From positions 3,815,001 through 3,879,000 of the forward strand of contig NZ_JAUSVF010000001.1 of assembly GCF_030814475.1 (NCBI RefSeq): DNA of 64,000 bases, in the 5' to 3' direction. A model generated the notes under the pieces. The model was not told the DNA's origin, did not search any database, and saw only the letters and a list, made by a program, of their open reading frames with translations. A program made the position numbers and the translations under genes. The stretch is from Pararhizobium capsulatum DSM 1112. Lineage in GTDB: Bacteria; Pseudomonadota; Alphaproteobacteria; Rhizobiales; Rhizobiaceae. Of this stretch, positions 46,031-53,784 are shown piece after piece (position 1 is the first letter of the stretch; each line of letters begins with the position of its first letter).

Positions 46031-47421
46031 GGGGTCTTGGCCCGAGTTCCTGGCGAGGAATGGTGGCTGCTCCAATCGGATGATAAAACGAGGTTGCTAG
46101 CAAAGCACCTCAATCACCGAAAGGAACAGCCATGCAGTATTATGCCGGACTCGACGTTTCTTTGGAAGAGACAGCAATCTGCGTCGTCGATCAGACGGGC
46201 AAAATAGTCCGCGAGATGGTTGCGGTGTCAGAGCCGGAGGCGCTGGCAGCCGCCCTCGCCGGCACGGGACTGAGTTTTGAGCGGATAGGAATGGAAGCGT
46301 GCGGCACGACGGCCTGGCTGCACGACGGCATGCAGGAGCGAGGCGTAGCCTCGATCTGCATTGACGCGCGCCGCGCCAATGCAGCGATGAAGACGATGCC
46401 GAACAAGACGGACCGAAACGACGCAAGGTCCATCGCCCAGATCATGCGGACCGGCTGGTTCACGCAGGTGCATGTGAAGAGCAGGCGTTCGCGCCAGTGG
46501 CGGGCAACGCTGACCGCCCGAAGGACGGTCGCGCAGAACCTGCGAGACATCCAGAACGCGATCCGCGCGTTGCTCCGCGAGGAGGGGATAAAGCTGGGAC
46601 GGCCGTCCAGCGCCAGTTTCATCGCCAGGGCGCGGGAAGCAGCAGGAGGGGAAGAGGCGCTTATGGCAGCGGTGGAACCGCTGCTGGCCGTTCTCACGGC
46701 CATGGAGCAGCAACTGAACCGTCTGACGAAAATCGTCATGAACCTCTGCCGAAGTGACGATACTTGCCGACGGCTGATGACCGTCCCGGGTGTTGGGCCG
46801 ATCACGGCCGTGAGTTATGTCGCGACGATCGACGATCCGTCGCGGTTCCGGCGGTCGCGCGACGTCGGAGCGCATCTCGGACTAACGCCGCGACGATATC
46901 AGTCTGGCGAGACCGACACGCAGGGGCATATCAGTCGCTGCGGTGACGAAGCGATGCGGGCGCTGCTCTACGAGGCAGCGAACGCGCTGCTCTGCGTTTC
47001 GAGGAAATGGTCCAGCCTCAAGGTCTGGGGAATGGCGGTGGCGAAGCGGCGCGGTTTGAACCGCGCCCGCGTTGCAGTCGCGAGAAAGCTGGCGACGATC
47101 CTCCACCACATGTGGAGTGACGAGACGGACTTCCGGTACGGCAAGGAGATTGCGGCGTAACCGCCGCTCGAGGTTTGGAGCTTCGCCTGACCGGGCGATG
47201 ACTGAACCGCCCCGAGGGGACGGTGAATGGAGTTACAGCGAAACATGCATTGTCTCGCCTTACGGCGAAGACGTCCGATAGATTGCTGAACTTCCTTCCC
47301 CATACCCCATCATGCGGCGGGCCTCGCCCCGACCGCGAAGAGAAGCGAGTGACCCGCGGGACGGGACGGTAAAAAGCAGCGAAGGAATGCCGAATGGAGT
47401 CTTGACCCAACGACCCCAATT
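46031..47421 (+). mobile_element. IS110-family element, IS1111-like organisation, copy B
   Basis: 1391 bp including one of the two AATT copies that flank it (46027-46030 and 47418-47421). The inward ends are related, GGGGTCTTGGCCCGAGTTCC on the left and GGGGTCGTTGGGTCAAGACT on the right, like the subterminal inverted repeats of IS1111 members. It has a short 5' non-coding end (101 bp) and a long 3' one (about 257 bp). A near-perfect inverted repeat (TGGCTGCTCC at 46064, GGAACAGCCA at 46123) covers the transposase start. Confidence 0.88.
46132..47160 (+). CDS. IS110-family transposase
   Basis: 342 residues, intact. DEDD domain: YYAGLDVSLEETAICVVD with the first Asp, MPNKTDRNDARSIAQIMRTG in the middle. 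C-terminal transposase_20 domain: MTVPGVGPITAVSYVATIDD and the putative catalytic Ser in RRYQSGETDTQGHISRCGDE. It is a distinct paralogue of the transposase at 9612. AAAGGAAC eight bases before ATG is the ribosome site and lies in the inverted repeat. It runs antisense to the RTX gene it interrupts. Confidence 0.97.
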   Translation: MQYYAGLDVSLEETAICVVDQTGKIVREMVAVSEPEALAAALAGTGLSFERIGMEACGTTAWLHDGMQERGVASICIDARRANAAMKTMPNKTDRNDARSIAQIMRTGWFTQVHVKSRRSRQWRATLTARRTVAQNLRDIQNAIRALLREEGIKLGRPSSASFIARAREAAGGEEALMAAVEPLLAVLTAMEQQLNRLTKIVMNLCRSDDTCRRLMTVPGVGPITAVSYVATIDDPSRFRRSRDVGAHLGLTPRRYQSGETDTQGHISRCGDEAMRALLYEAANALLCVSRKWSSLKVWGMAVAKRRGLNRARVAVARKLATILHHMWSDETDFRYGKEIAA

Positions 47422-47833
47422 AGAGAAATGCTTGTTATTGATCCATTGTAATTTGCGGTATTGGCTCCGGTTCCACTGAAGGTGACTTGAACCTGATTTT
47501 CCGAGTTGAAGTAATTCCATACACTAGTTCCCGTTCCCACGGGACCGGCATCCCCGACTCCGAACAGATCGTCGATGTTAATGGCAATGTCGTTTTGGTT
47601 CGTATAAATATTGGCCATCGGTACCTCCCGCAGGCGCCTCAATAAGGGAATGCTAACACGTTACCCGGCCGTCAGATATTAGTTTAGTAGAAAATTAAGA
47701 ACGCGAAGCGAAGCCTTTACAGTGCGTCCAGCAGGCTCCGAGATCGGGCTCAGAGAGGACGCGTCGCCAATGACACGTGAAAGGAACCGCTTAAAAACGT
47801 TTCCGGGCAGACTTATGAAGACGGTAGGATTGG

Positions 47834-47918
47834 TGGTGCCCCATGCCGGAATCGAACCAGCACTCCTTTCGGAACTCGATTTTGAGTCGAGCGCGTCTAC
47901 CAGTTCCGCCAATGGGGC
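47834..47918 (-). tRNA. tRNA-Leu (anticodon CAA)
   Basis: 85 nt including an encoded CCA. Acceptor arms GCCCCAT and ATGGGGC pair. The anticodon stem CTCGA/TCGAG holds the loop CTCAAAA (anticodon CAA, reading UUG). There is a long class II variable arm (GTTCCGAAAGGAGT) and a TTCGATT-type T loop. The 3' end faces the RTX/IS region. Confidence 0.97.
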
Positions 47919-48096
47919 AAGGGGACCGTTTCGGTAGGTAAAGTGCGTGTACACGAAGGGTTTCGCCCGGGTCAACCGGGATTTTGCAATTCAGGTTCAA
48001 GCTCATCACGAAAGCGTGCGAACGGTCATAGTTACGCCCGTTTACACCCGCTTGTTTCCTGCCTAAAACCGCAACGACTTCGAACAGGATCTCCGA

Positions 48097-48684
48097 ATGC
48101 TCCGACGCCTCTACGACTGGACCATGTCGCTCGCCGCCCGCAAATCAGCAGAAGTCTGGCTTGCCGTCATCGCCTTCGTCGAGAGCTCCGTGTTTCTCGT
48201 TCCAGCCGATGTGCTGTTCCTGCCGATGGCGCTGGCGCGGCCGGAGCGGGCCTGGCGCTACGCGCTGGTGGCAACGGTTGCTTCGGTTCTGGGCGGCATT
48301 GCGGGCTGGTATATCGGCCACTATGCCTTCGAGGCGTTGGCCAAGCCGATCCTGCATTTCTACGGCAAGCTTGAAGCCTTTGAGGCAATGAAGGCCTCGG
48401 TCGGCTATGAGATGCTGGTGCTGCTGCTGGTCACGTCGGGCCTCGCCCATCTGCCGCCGATCAAGGTGGTGACGATCCTCTCGGGCGCCGCCAACATCAA
48501 TCTCGGCCTGTTCATCATCTCCGCGATCATCGCGCGTGGCGCCCGCTTCTTCGTGCTTGCGTGGCTCTTGCAGCGCTATGGCGAGGAAATCCGCCACTTC
48601 ATCGAAAAGCGGCTGGGCATGCTGGCCGCCGCCGTTGCCGGCGTACTGATCGCCGTCTTCGCGGCTTACCGTTTCCTGGCCTAG
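48097..48684 (+). CDS. YqaA/DedA family membrane protein
   Basis: 195 residues with about five hydrophobic segments. Typical SNARE-associated/DedA core: FVESSVFLVPADVLFLPMAL with the acidic residue in the re-entrant loop, then GGIAGWYIGHYAF and the later SGAANINLGLFIISAIIARG with its conserved Arg (RGARFFVLAWLL). The short-form YqaA subfamily fits the length. DedA-group proteins act as flippase-like or proton-motive-force-related lipid transporters in the inner membrane. The TAG stop is the first part of the repeat that follows. Confidence 0.9.
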   Translation: MLRRLYDWTMSLAARKSAEVWLAVIAFVESSVFLVPADVLFLPMALARPERAWRYALVATVASVLGGIAGWYIGHYAFEALAKPILHFYGKLEAFEAMKASVGYEMLVLLLVTSGLAHLPPIKVVTILSGAANINLGLFIISAIIARGARFFVLAWLLQRYGEEIRHFIEKRLGMLAAAVAGVLIAVFAAYRFLA

Positions 48685-48755
48685 AGCGTGTCGCTTCAGG
48701 TCTTTGTTTTTCCGCATGTCTTTTGCGCCTACACACTTTTGCGCGACATGCCTTA
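48682..48755. repeat. Palindromic intergenic repeat with GCATGTC ends
   Basis: TAGAGCGTGTCGCTTCAGGT leads into a palindrome with GCATGTC (48714) and GACATGC (48745), and an inner GCGC-AAAA-rich stretch. Repeats of the form AGAGCATGTCGCGCAAAAGT are common in rhizobial genomes, and this is the reverse orientation of one. It overlaps the stop codon of the YqaA gene. Confidence 0.6.
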
Positions 48756-48775
48756 ACACGTCAACGAGGTCCTTC

Positions 48776-49285
48776 GTGCTCGCTACGCCGCTCCAGTCTT
48801 CCCGCCGTCTGGCATCCTCCCTCCTTGCCACGCTTGGCATGGCGGCGACGGTGGGCGGTGCGCTCGCGTTTCAGTATATTGGCGGCTATATCCCCTGCGC
48901 GCTCTGCCTGATGCAGCGCGATCCCTATTACTACGGCATCCCCGTCGGGATCGCGGCGACGCTCAGCGCACTTTTGCGCGGACCTCAATGGCTGACCCGC
49001 GGGCTTCTGGCCATCGTCGGCATCATGATGCTCGTCGGCGCCGGTATCGCCGTTTATCACGCCGGCGTGGAGTGGCACTTCTGGGAAGGTCCGGCGACCT
49101 GCGCGACGACGGCAACCGGCGTCTCGTCGAATGTCGGCGACCTGCTCGGCGATCTCGACAGCAAGCATGGCCCTTCCTGCACGGATGCGGCGCTGCGTGT
49201 CCTCGGGCTGTCCTTTGCCGGATGGAATGTCATCGCCAGCCTCATCCTTGCGGCGATTGCCCTGAGAGGCGCGGCCAAGGCCTGA
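48776..49285 (+). CDS. dsbB: Disulfide bond formation protein B (DsbB)
   Basis: Inner-membrane quinone reductase that reoxidises DsbA. 169 residues from GTG 48776, with GAGG six bases upstream; the longer in-frame start at 48704 falls inside the repeat and is rejected. It has four helices. The first periplasmic loop has IPCALCLMQRDPYY (CxxC), and the second has GPATCATTATGV with the later Cys in GPSCTD, giving the second redox pair. The fourth helix ends in ALRGAAKA. Confidence 0.92.
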   Translation: MLATPLQSSRRLASSLLATLGMAATVGGALAFQYIGGYIPCALCLMQRDPYYYGIPVGIAATLSALLRGPQWLTRGLLAIVGIMMLVGAGIAVYHAGVEWHFWEGPATCATTATGVSSNVGDLLGDLDSKHGPSCTDAALRVLGLSFAGWNVIASLILAAIALRGAAKA

Positions 49286-49349
49286 AACGTCGGAACGAGG
49301 GGAAGCGACGCGCTATCCCCTCTCCCCAGCGATCATCTGATGGCGGCCT

Positions 49350-49907
49350 TTACGGCTGCAGTTCCACATCCCAGTAGAGATAGTCCATCCAGCTTTCATG
49401 CAGATGGTTGGGCGGGAACAGGCGACCATTGTTGTGCAGGTCCTGCACGGTCGGGTGATACGGCTTCTGGTGCGGGAACATGCCGGCCTTGCGGGGCATC
49501 TTGCCGCCCTTGCGCAGATTGCACGGCGAGCACGCCGCAACGACGTTTTCCCAGGTCGTCTGTCCGCCGCAGCAGCGGGGGATGACGTGGTCGAACGTCA
49601 GATCGTCAGGCGATCCGCAATACTGGCATTCGAACCTGTCACGCAGAAAGACGTTAAACCGGGTGAAGGCCGGATGGCGCGATGGCTGGACGTAGCTTTT
49701 CAGGCAGACGACGCTCGGCAGGCGCATCGCGAAACTCGGCGACGACACCTGATGATCGTATTCGGCAAGGATATGAACGCGGTCAAGGAAAACGGCCTTG
49801 ATCGCGTCCTGCCAGGACCACAGCGATAAGGGATAATAACTCAACGGCCTGTAATCGGCGTTCAAGACGAGCGCCGGAAGGGCCTGTGGAGAAACTGCAA
49901 TCGTCAA
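49350..49907 (-). CDS. HNH endonuclease family protein
   Basis: 185 residues from a TTG start with GGAG eight bases upstream. The N-terminal LPALVLNADYRPLSYYPLSL is typical of the conserved chromosomal HNH proteins of Rhizobiales. The nuclease core has FECQYCG, DLTFDHVIPRCCGGQTTWEN and ACSPCNLRKG, that is two zinc knuckles and the His-Asn-His residues. It is a housekeeping-type HNH rather than a homing enzyme; the natural substrate is not known. Single gene, no restriction system beside it. Confidence 0.92.
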   Translation of the reverse strand: MTIAVSPQALPALVLNADYRPLSYYPLSLWSWQDAIKAVFLDRVHILAEYDHQVSSPSFAMRLPSVVCLKSYVQPSRHPAFTRFNVFLRDRFECQYCGSPDDLTFDHVIPRCCGGQTTWENVVAACSPCNLRKGGKMPRKAGMFPHQKPYHPTVQDLHNNGRLFPPNHLHESWMDYLYWDVELQP

Positions 49908-50001
49908 GTACGTGTACTCCTGATCGATTCGGCATCTGCTATGTCTATATTAGGCGCGTTGCGTCAGGATTGTGAAGCCGAAAGCAAAAACGCACACAGA
50001 T

Positions 50002-50661
50002 TCACTTTTTTGCCATTGGCGCGACCGGAATGGCGTCCCTGTGCATCGCATGGGCATAATACGCCCAGAACAATCTCGCCGCCACACTGCGCCACGGCGC
50101 CCAGGCTTCGGTCACCTGATCAAGCTCGCGCGCCGAAGGGCGCAGCTCCATCGAAAACGCGTGGCCAACCGCATTCTGCAGCGCGACGTCGCCAACCGGG
50201 AAGACATCCGGGTGGCCCGCGCAGAAGAGAAGATAGACTTCGGCTGTCCAGCGGCCGACGCCGCGGATCGCGCTCAACTCGCGGATCGCAGCGCGTCCCT
50301 CGGCAAGGCAGATCGCCTGAAGATCGATATCGCCGGCAAGCTCGGCGCGCGCAACGGCACGCAAGGCCTCGGTCTTTGCCCGGGAAAGGCCGAAAACGCG
50401 ACAGTCCTCGTCGGTCGCGGCAAGGATACCGGCCGAATTGATCGTTTCGAGCCGCTCCTCCATGCGCCGCCAGATCGCCGCAGCACTCGCCTTGGAGACC
50501 ATTTGCGAAACGATGATATTGGCAAGCCCGGCGTAACCCGGATCGCTGCGACGCAACGGCACCGGCCCTGCCCGCTGAACCACCGGCTCCAGCCGCGCAT
50601 CCAACATCACGAGGCCATCGAGCCCCGCCGATATATCTTCATGCGTCCGGATGATCCGCAT
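50002..50661 (-). CDS. DNA-3-methyladenine glycosylase II family (AlkA-like)
   Basis: Removes alkylated bases from DNA as the first step of base excision repair. 219 residues from ATG 50661. The helix-hairpin-helix is LSAIRGVGRWTAEVYLLFCA and the catalytic Asp lies in PVGDVALQNAVG, the standard HhH-GPD layout. The E. coli AlkA N-terminal domain is absent, so this is the short alphaproteobacterial form. It is divergent from gluQ with a 69-bp gap. Confidence 0.93.
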   Translation of the reverse strand: MRIIRTHEDISAGLDGLVMLDARLEPVVQRAGPVPLRRSDPGYAGLANIIVSQMVSKASAAAIWRRMEERLETINSAGILAATDEDCRVFGLSRAKTEALRAVARAELAGDIDLQAICLAEGRAAIRELSAIRGVGRWTAEVYLLFCAGHPDVFPVGDVALQNAVGHAFSMELRPSARELDQVTEAWAPWRSVAARLFWAYYAHAMHRDAIPVAPMAKK

Positions 50662-50730
50662 TGCTGCAATCCATTGCTTCGGCCGATTGCGGCTTGGCCG
50701 CAAGCATGCTCCGTGGCAAGAGAAAAAACC

Positions 50731-51618
50731 ATGCCCGAGATTTTGTCAAAACCGCCCGTCTTTCGTTTTGCCCCGAGCCCGAACGGGTTGCTGCATCTCG
50801 GCCATGCGCTGTCAGCGCTGATCAATCACGACATGGCGACACAATCCGGCGGCCGCTTTCTGCTGCGCATCGAAGATATCGATACGGCGCGCTGCCGGCC
50901 GGAGTTCGAGGCGGCGATTTATGAGGATCTCACCTGGCTCGGTCTCGGCTGGGAAAAGCCGGTGCGACGGCAATCGGATCATTTCGCATTTTACGCAAAG
51001 AGATTGAAACAGCTGATCGAGCGGGAGCTTGCCTATCCCTCGTTCCTGAGCCGCAGTGAAATCAAGGCCGCCGTTGCGGAAAAGGAAACATCGGGAAGAG
51101 CCTGGCCGCGTGATCCTGACGGCGCGCCTCACTATCCGGGCGACGAACGCCACTGGAATGCTTCCGAGCGCGCGAAAATGCTTGCGACGGGCGGGCAGCA
51201 TGCGTGGCGGCTGGATATGCGGAAGGCCTTAGGTGAAATTGAGGGGCCGCTTTTCTGGCAAGAAACCGGGGCCGGGCCGGATAGCGAAACCGAGGTCGTT
51301 TCCGCCGATCCGGCCGAATGGGGCGATATCGTGCTTTCCCGTTCGGATGCGCCTTCGAGCTACCATCTGTCCGTGACGCTCGACGACGCCTTGCAGGGCA
51401 TCACCCATGTTGTGCGCGGGCAGGACCTGTTTCACGCGACATCCGTGCACCGGCTGCTCCAGCGCCTGCTGGACCTGCCGGAGCCCGTCTATCACCATCA
51501 CCGGCTGATCCTCGACGCCGCAGGCAAGAAACTTTCGAAGAGCGATGGCGCAACCGGACTTGCCGCCTATCGCGCGGCCGGCCACTCAGCCGCCGATATC
51601 CGCGCGCTTCTCCTCTAG
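50731..51618 (+). CDS. gluQ: Glutamyl-Q tRNA(Asp) synthetase
   Basis: Attaches glutamate to the queuosine base at position 34 of tRNA(Asp). It is a truncated glutamyl-tRNA synthetase paralogue: 295 residues, catalytic domain only. HIGH-type motif NGLLHLGHALSALI and KMSKS-type motif KKLSKSDGA are present; the anticodon-binding domain is missing, as expected. ATG 50731 gives MPEILSKPPVFRFAPSPNGL; a much longer upstream extension runs antisense to the glycosylase gene and is rejected. The last 33 bp overlap the convergent YihY gene. Confidence 0.95.
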   Translation: MPEILSKPPVFRFAPSPNGLLHLGHALSALINHDMATQSGGRFLLRIEDIDTARCRPEFEAAIYEDLTWLGLGWEKPVRRQSDHFAFYAKRLKQLIERELAYPSFLSRSEIKAAVAEKETSGRAWPRDPDGAPHYPGDERHWNASERAKMLATGGQHAWRLDMRKALGEIEGPLFWQETGAGPDSETEVVSADPAEWGDIVLSRSDAPSSYHLSVTLDDALQGITHVVRGQDLFHATSVHRLLQRLLDLPEPVYHHHRLILDAAGKKLSKSDGATGLAAYRAAGHSAADIRALLL

Positions 51619-52515
51619 CGGCGGGCGTGCATCCGGCGCCTCGATCATCGGCTGGCCACGGAAATGACGGATCACCATGCGCTTGACCTTGTACTTCATG
51701 ATCGCCGCATTGATCTCCGCGCCGATGATGAAAATCGCCCCAACCATATAAAGGAAGACGAGCACGATCATGATCGAGGCAAGACCTGCATAGGTCGAGA
51801 CATAATTGGCAAAGGTCGAAAGATAGGACGCAAAAGCATAGGCGCCGATGGACCAGGCGATCAGCGTCAGCACGATGCCGGGCAGCACGTCCAGGATCTT
51901 GCGGTGACCATCCGGCAGCCAGAGATGGGAGATAGTCAGCCCTGCCGTCAACGTTACCAATGCCAGCGCAAGCCCCCAATTGTCGACGGCGGCAAGCTGC
52001 TCGGTCAGCCAGGGCACCCAACGATCGGCGTGACGAAGCGCCAGCGGCACCGCAACCAGCAGCAGGCTGACGAAAGCAAGAATGATAACACCGGCCAGCA
52101 CGAAGCCGAGGCTGGCCAGACGGGTGATGTACCAGGGGCGGCTTTCGGCCACACGGTAGGCGCGATTGAGCGAGACGCGCAGCGCCTCGACGCCATTTGA
52201 GGCGAAGTAAGCCGCCGCCAGCACCGAAACCGTCAGCAGGCCGCCGCGCGGGATGGTCAGCACCTGCACGATCTCATCGGCAACCGGTTTTGCGATGGAT
52301 TCGGGCCAGGCATCGAAGATCAGGTGAACGGCGGTTTCGGCAAACTGATCGGCACCCAGGAAACTCCCCAGCGCCGTTCCGAAAATCAGGAAGGGAAAGA
52401 CGGCGAGCAGCGAAGACAGAGCGACATGGCTCGCCATGGCCCAGCCGTCATCCTCGCTGAAATGCCAGAGCGCATCGAAGACGACCTTCCAGGCTATTTG
52501 AATGAAGGTCGGCAT
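51586..52515 (-). CDS. YihY/BrkB family inner-membrane protein
   Basis: 309 residues, about six transmembrane helices, with soluble ends. Characteristic blocks: the N-terminal DGWAMASHVALSSLLAVFPF, ASNGVEALRVSLNRAYRVAE and a late ASIMIVLVFLYMVGAIFIIG. Once called ribonuclease BN by mistake; the function is still unclear, possibly a transporter. Its 3' end overlaps gluQ by 33 bp tail to tail. Confidence 0.92.
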   Translation of the reverse strand: MPTFIQIAWKVVFDALWHFSEDDGWAMASHVALSSLLAVFPFLIFGTALGSFLGADQFAETAVHLIFDAWPESIAKPVADEIVQVLTIPRGGLLTVSVLAAAYFASNGVEALRVSLNRAYRVAESRPWYITRLASLGFVLAGVIILAFVSLLLVAVPLALRHADRWVPWLTEQLAAVDNWGLALALVTLTAGLTISHLWLPDGHRKILDVLPGIVLTLIAWSIGAYAFASYLSTFANYVSTYAGLASIMIVLVFLYMVGAIFIIGAEINAAIMKYKVKRMVIRHFRGQPMIEAPDARPPLEEKRADIGG

Positions 52516-52714
52516 TCCGTCTCCCGCATTATTTCATTCACGCGTGCATCTCTCACCTTAAGTCTTCTGTCGCTGCTTGTCGCCTCACTGGAGCACAGTC
52601 TTTCGCCGACGGTGATCGCTTATGCCGAAACGCCGCAGCCGGATGACGGGCAATTGTCTCTTGCACGCGAATATGGGAAACCGGGCGGCAATTTCCACCG
52701 GGACCATCAAACAT

Positions 52715-53551
52715 ATGGCAGACAACAGGCCCAGTATCATCGTGACCGGATGTTCCTCCGGCATTGGCGCATGGTGCGCGCGGGCGCTGCTGAAGGACGG
52801 CTGGCGCGTCTTTGCAACTGTGCGCCGGGAAGAAGACCTCGGCTCACTGCGATCCGAAGGCATCGAAGCCTTCATCATGGATTATACCAGGGGCGACACT
52901 ATATCCTCTCTGGTGGAGGACGTTTTTGCCCGCACCGGCGGCAGGCTCGACGCGCTTTTCAACAACGGCGCCTATGGCCAGGCCGGCGCGGTGGAGGATC
53001 TTCCGACGGAAGCCCTGCGGCTTCAGCTGGAAACGAATGTCATCGGCTGGCATGACCTGACAAGACGCGTCATTCCGGCGATGCGGGCGCAGGGCCACGG
53101 GCGGATCGTGCAATGCTCGTCCATTCTCGGCATCGTGCCCTATAAGTGGCGCGGGGCTTATAATGCCTCGAAATTTGCGCTGGAAGGCCTGTCGCTGACC
53201 ATGCTCATGGAGCTTGACGGCAGCGGCGTGCATATAAGCCTGATCGAGCCCGGCCCGATCACCTCACGCTTCACCGCCAACGCGCTCACGCAGATCGAGC
53301 GGTTCATCGATCTCAAGGGCTCGGTCCATGCGGTCGAATATGAGCGGCAATTGAAGCGGCTGAAAGGCGAGAGCAAGCCGGCAAAGGGCAAGCTCGAACC
53401 CGATGCGGTCTATAGCGTGCTGAAGCATGCCTTGACCGCCAAGGCGCCGAAGCCGCATTACATCGTCACCACGCCCGCCAAACAGGGAGCGCTCCTGAAG
53501 AAGCTGCTGCCGGCGGGCCTGTTCTATCGCATCATCGGCCGGCTCGGCTGA
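52715..53551 (+). CDS. Short-chain dehydrogenase/reductase
   Basis: NAD(P)-dependent oxidoreductase, 278 residues from ATG 52715 (MADNRPSIIVTGCSSGIGAW). Rossmann motif TGCSSGIG, NNGAYG in place of NNAG, catalytic Ser in IVQCSSILG, and YxxxK as AYNASKFALEG. The tail (about 230-278) is longer than in classical enzymes and ends KLLPAGLFYRIIGRL, a possible membrane-associating helix. It is followed by a HIG1-like gene after 16 bp and the adenosyltransferase gene, probably as one transcript. Substrate unknown. Confidence 0.9.
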   Translation: MADNRPSIIVTGCSSGIGAWCARALLKDGWRVFATVRREEDLGSLRSEGIEAFIMDYTRGDTISSLVEDVFARTGGRLDALFNNGAYGQAGAVEDLPTEALRLQLETNVIGWHDLTRRVIPAMRAQGHGRIVQCSSILGIVPYKWRGAYNASKFALEGLSLTMLMELDGSGVHISLIEPGPITSRFTANALTQIERFIDLKGSVHAVEYERQLKRLKGESKPAKGKLEPDAVYSVLKHALTAKAPKPHYIVTTPAKQGALLKKLLPAGLFYRIIGRLG

Positions 53552-53567
53552 TCGGAAAGGCAAGGCA

Positions 53568-53771
53568 ATGCACAGTTTTCTCACCGGATTGACCCTGCTC
53601 GTCATGGGTCTCGTGGTCATCGTTCTCATCCGCGGCCTGTTCAACATGGCCAAGGGCGGCAGCGGCAGCACCTCCAACAAGCTGATGCAGGCGCGCGTCG
53701 TGTTGCAGGCGGTTGCGATCGCGCTGATAATGCTCACCCTCTGGATCACCGGCGGCGGTCGCCCCTCGTAA
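53568..53771 (+). CDS. HIG1-domain twin-transmembrane protein
   Basis: 67 residues with two hydrophobic helices (about 5-25 and 43-60) joined by a basic loop containing FNMAKGGSGSTSNKLMQARV. The MQARVVLQAVAIALI block is the HIG1 signature. In mitochondria HIG1 proteins help respiratory supercomplexes; alphaproteobacterial homologues are presumed inner-membrane partners of oxidases. Spacing suggests cotranscription with the SDR and the adenosyltransferase. Confidence 0.9.
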   Translation: MHSFLTGLTLLVMGLVVIVLIRGLFNMAKGGSGSTSNKLMQARVVLQAVAIALIMLTLWITGGGRPS

Positions 53772-53784
53772 GGATGAAGACCGC

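Larger units (their letters stand above)
44497..47618 (-). pseudogene. RTX calcium-binding protein split by an IS110/IS1111-type element
   Basis: The gene starts at ATG 47618 (GGGAGG just upstream) with MANIYTNQNDIAINIDDLFG and is cut at codons SISLI by the element at 46031-47421. It resumes as TPSIVTSGSSQGITLSFSPG and runs to 44497. Joined across the shared AATT, the two coding parts (197 and 1534 bp) give one 576-residue frame with no stop, so the insertion was clean. The body holds roughly twenty RTX nonapeptides of the GGxGxDxL type, further GNSLANTI-type repeat modules, and a C-terminal secretion-signal region (YETDTGKLFYDKDGNG and end ADFFII) like that of the RTX pseudogene at 4651. The current 538-codon frame begins inside the IS and would lack the native N-terminus, but the C-terminal export signal is intact. 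Confidence 0.9.

Noticed and set aside
47310..47421. C-terminal tail of the 110-codon frame that starts at the RTX N-terminus
   Set aside because: Past 47422 it reads into the IS end; only the first 66 codons belong to the RTX gene.
49972..50730. Long plus-strand extension in front of gluQ
   Set aside because: It is antisense to the AlkA-like gene; GluQ homology begins at ATG 50731.
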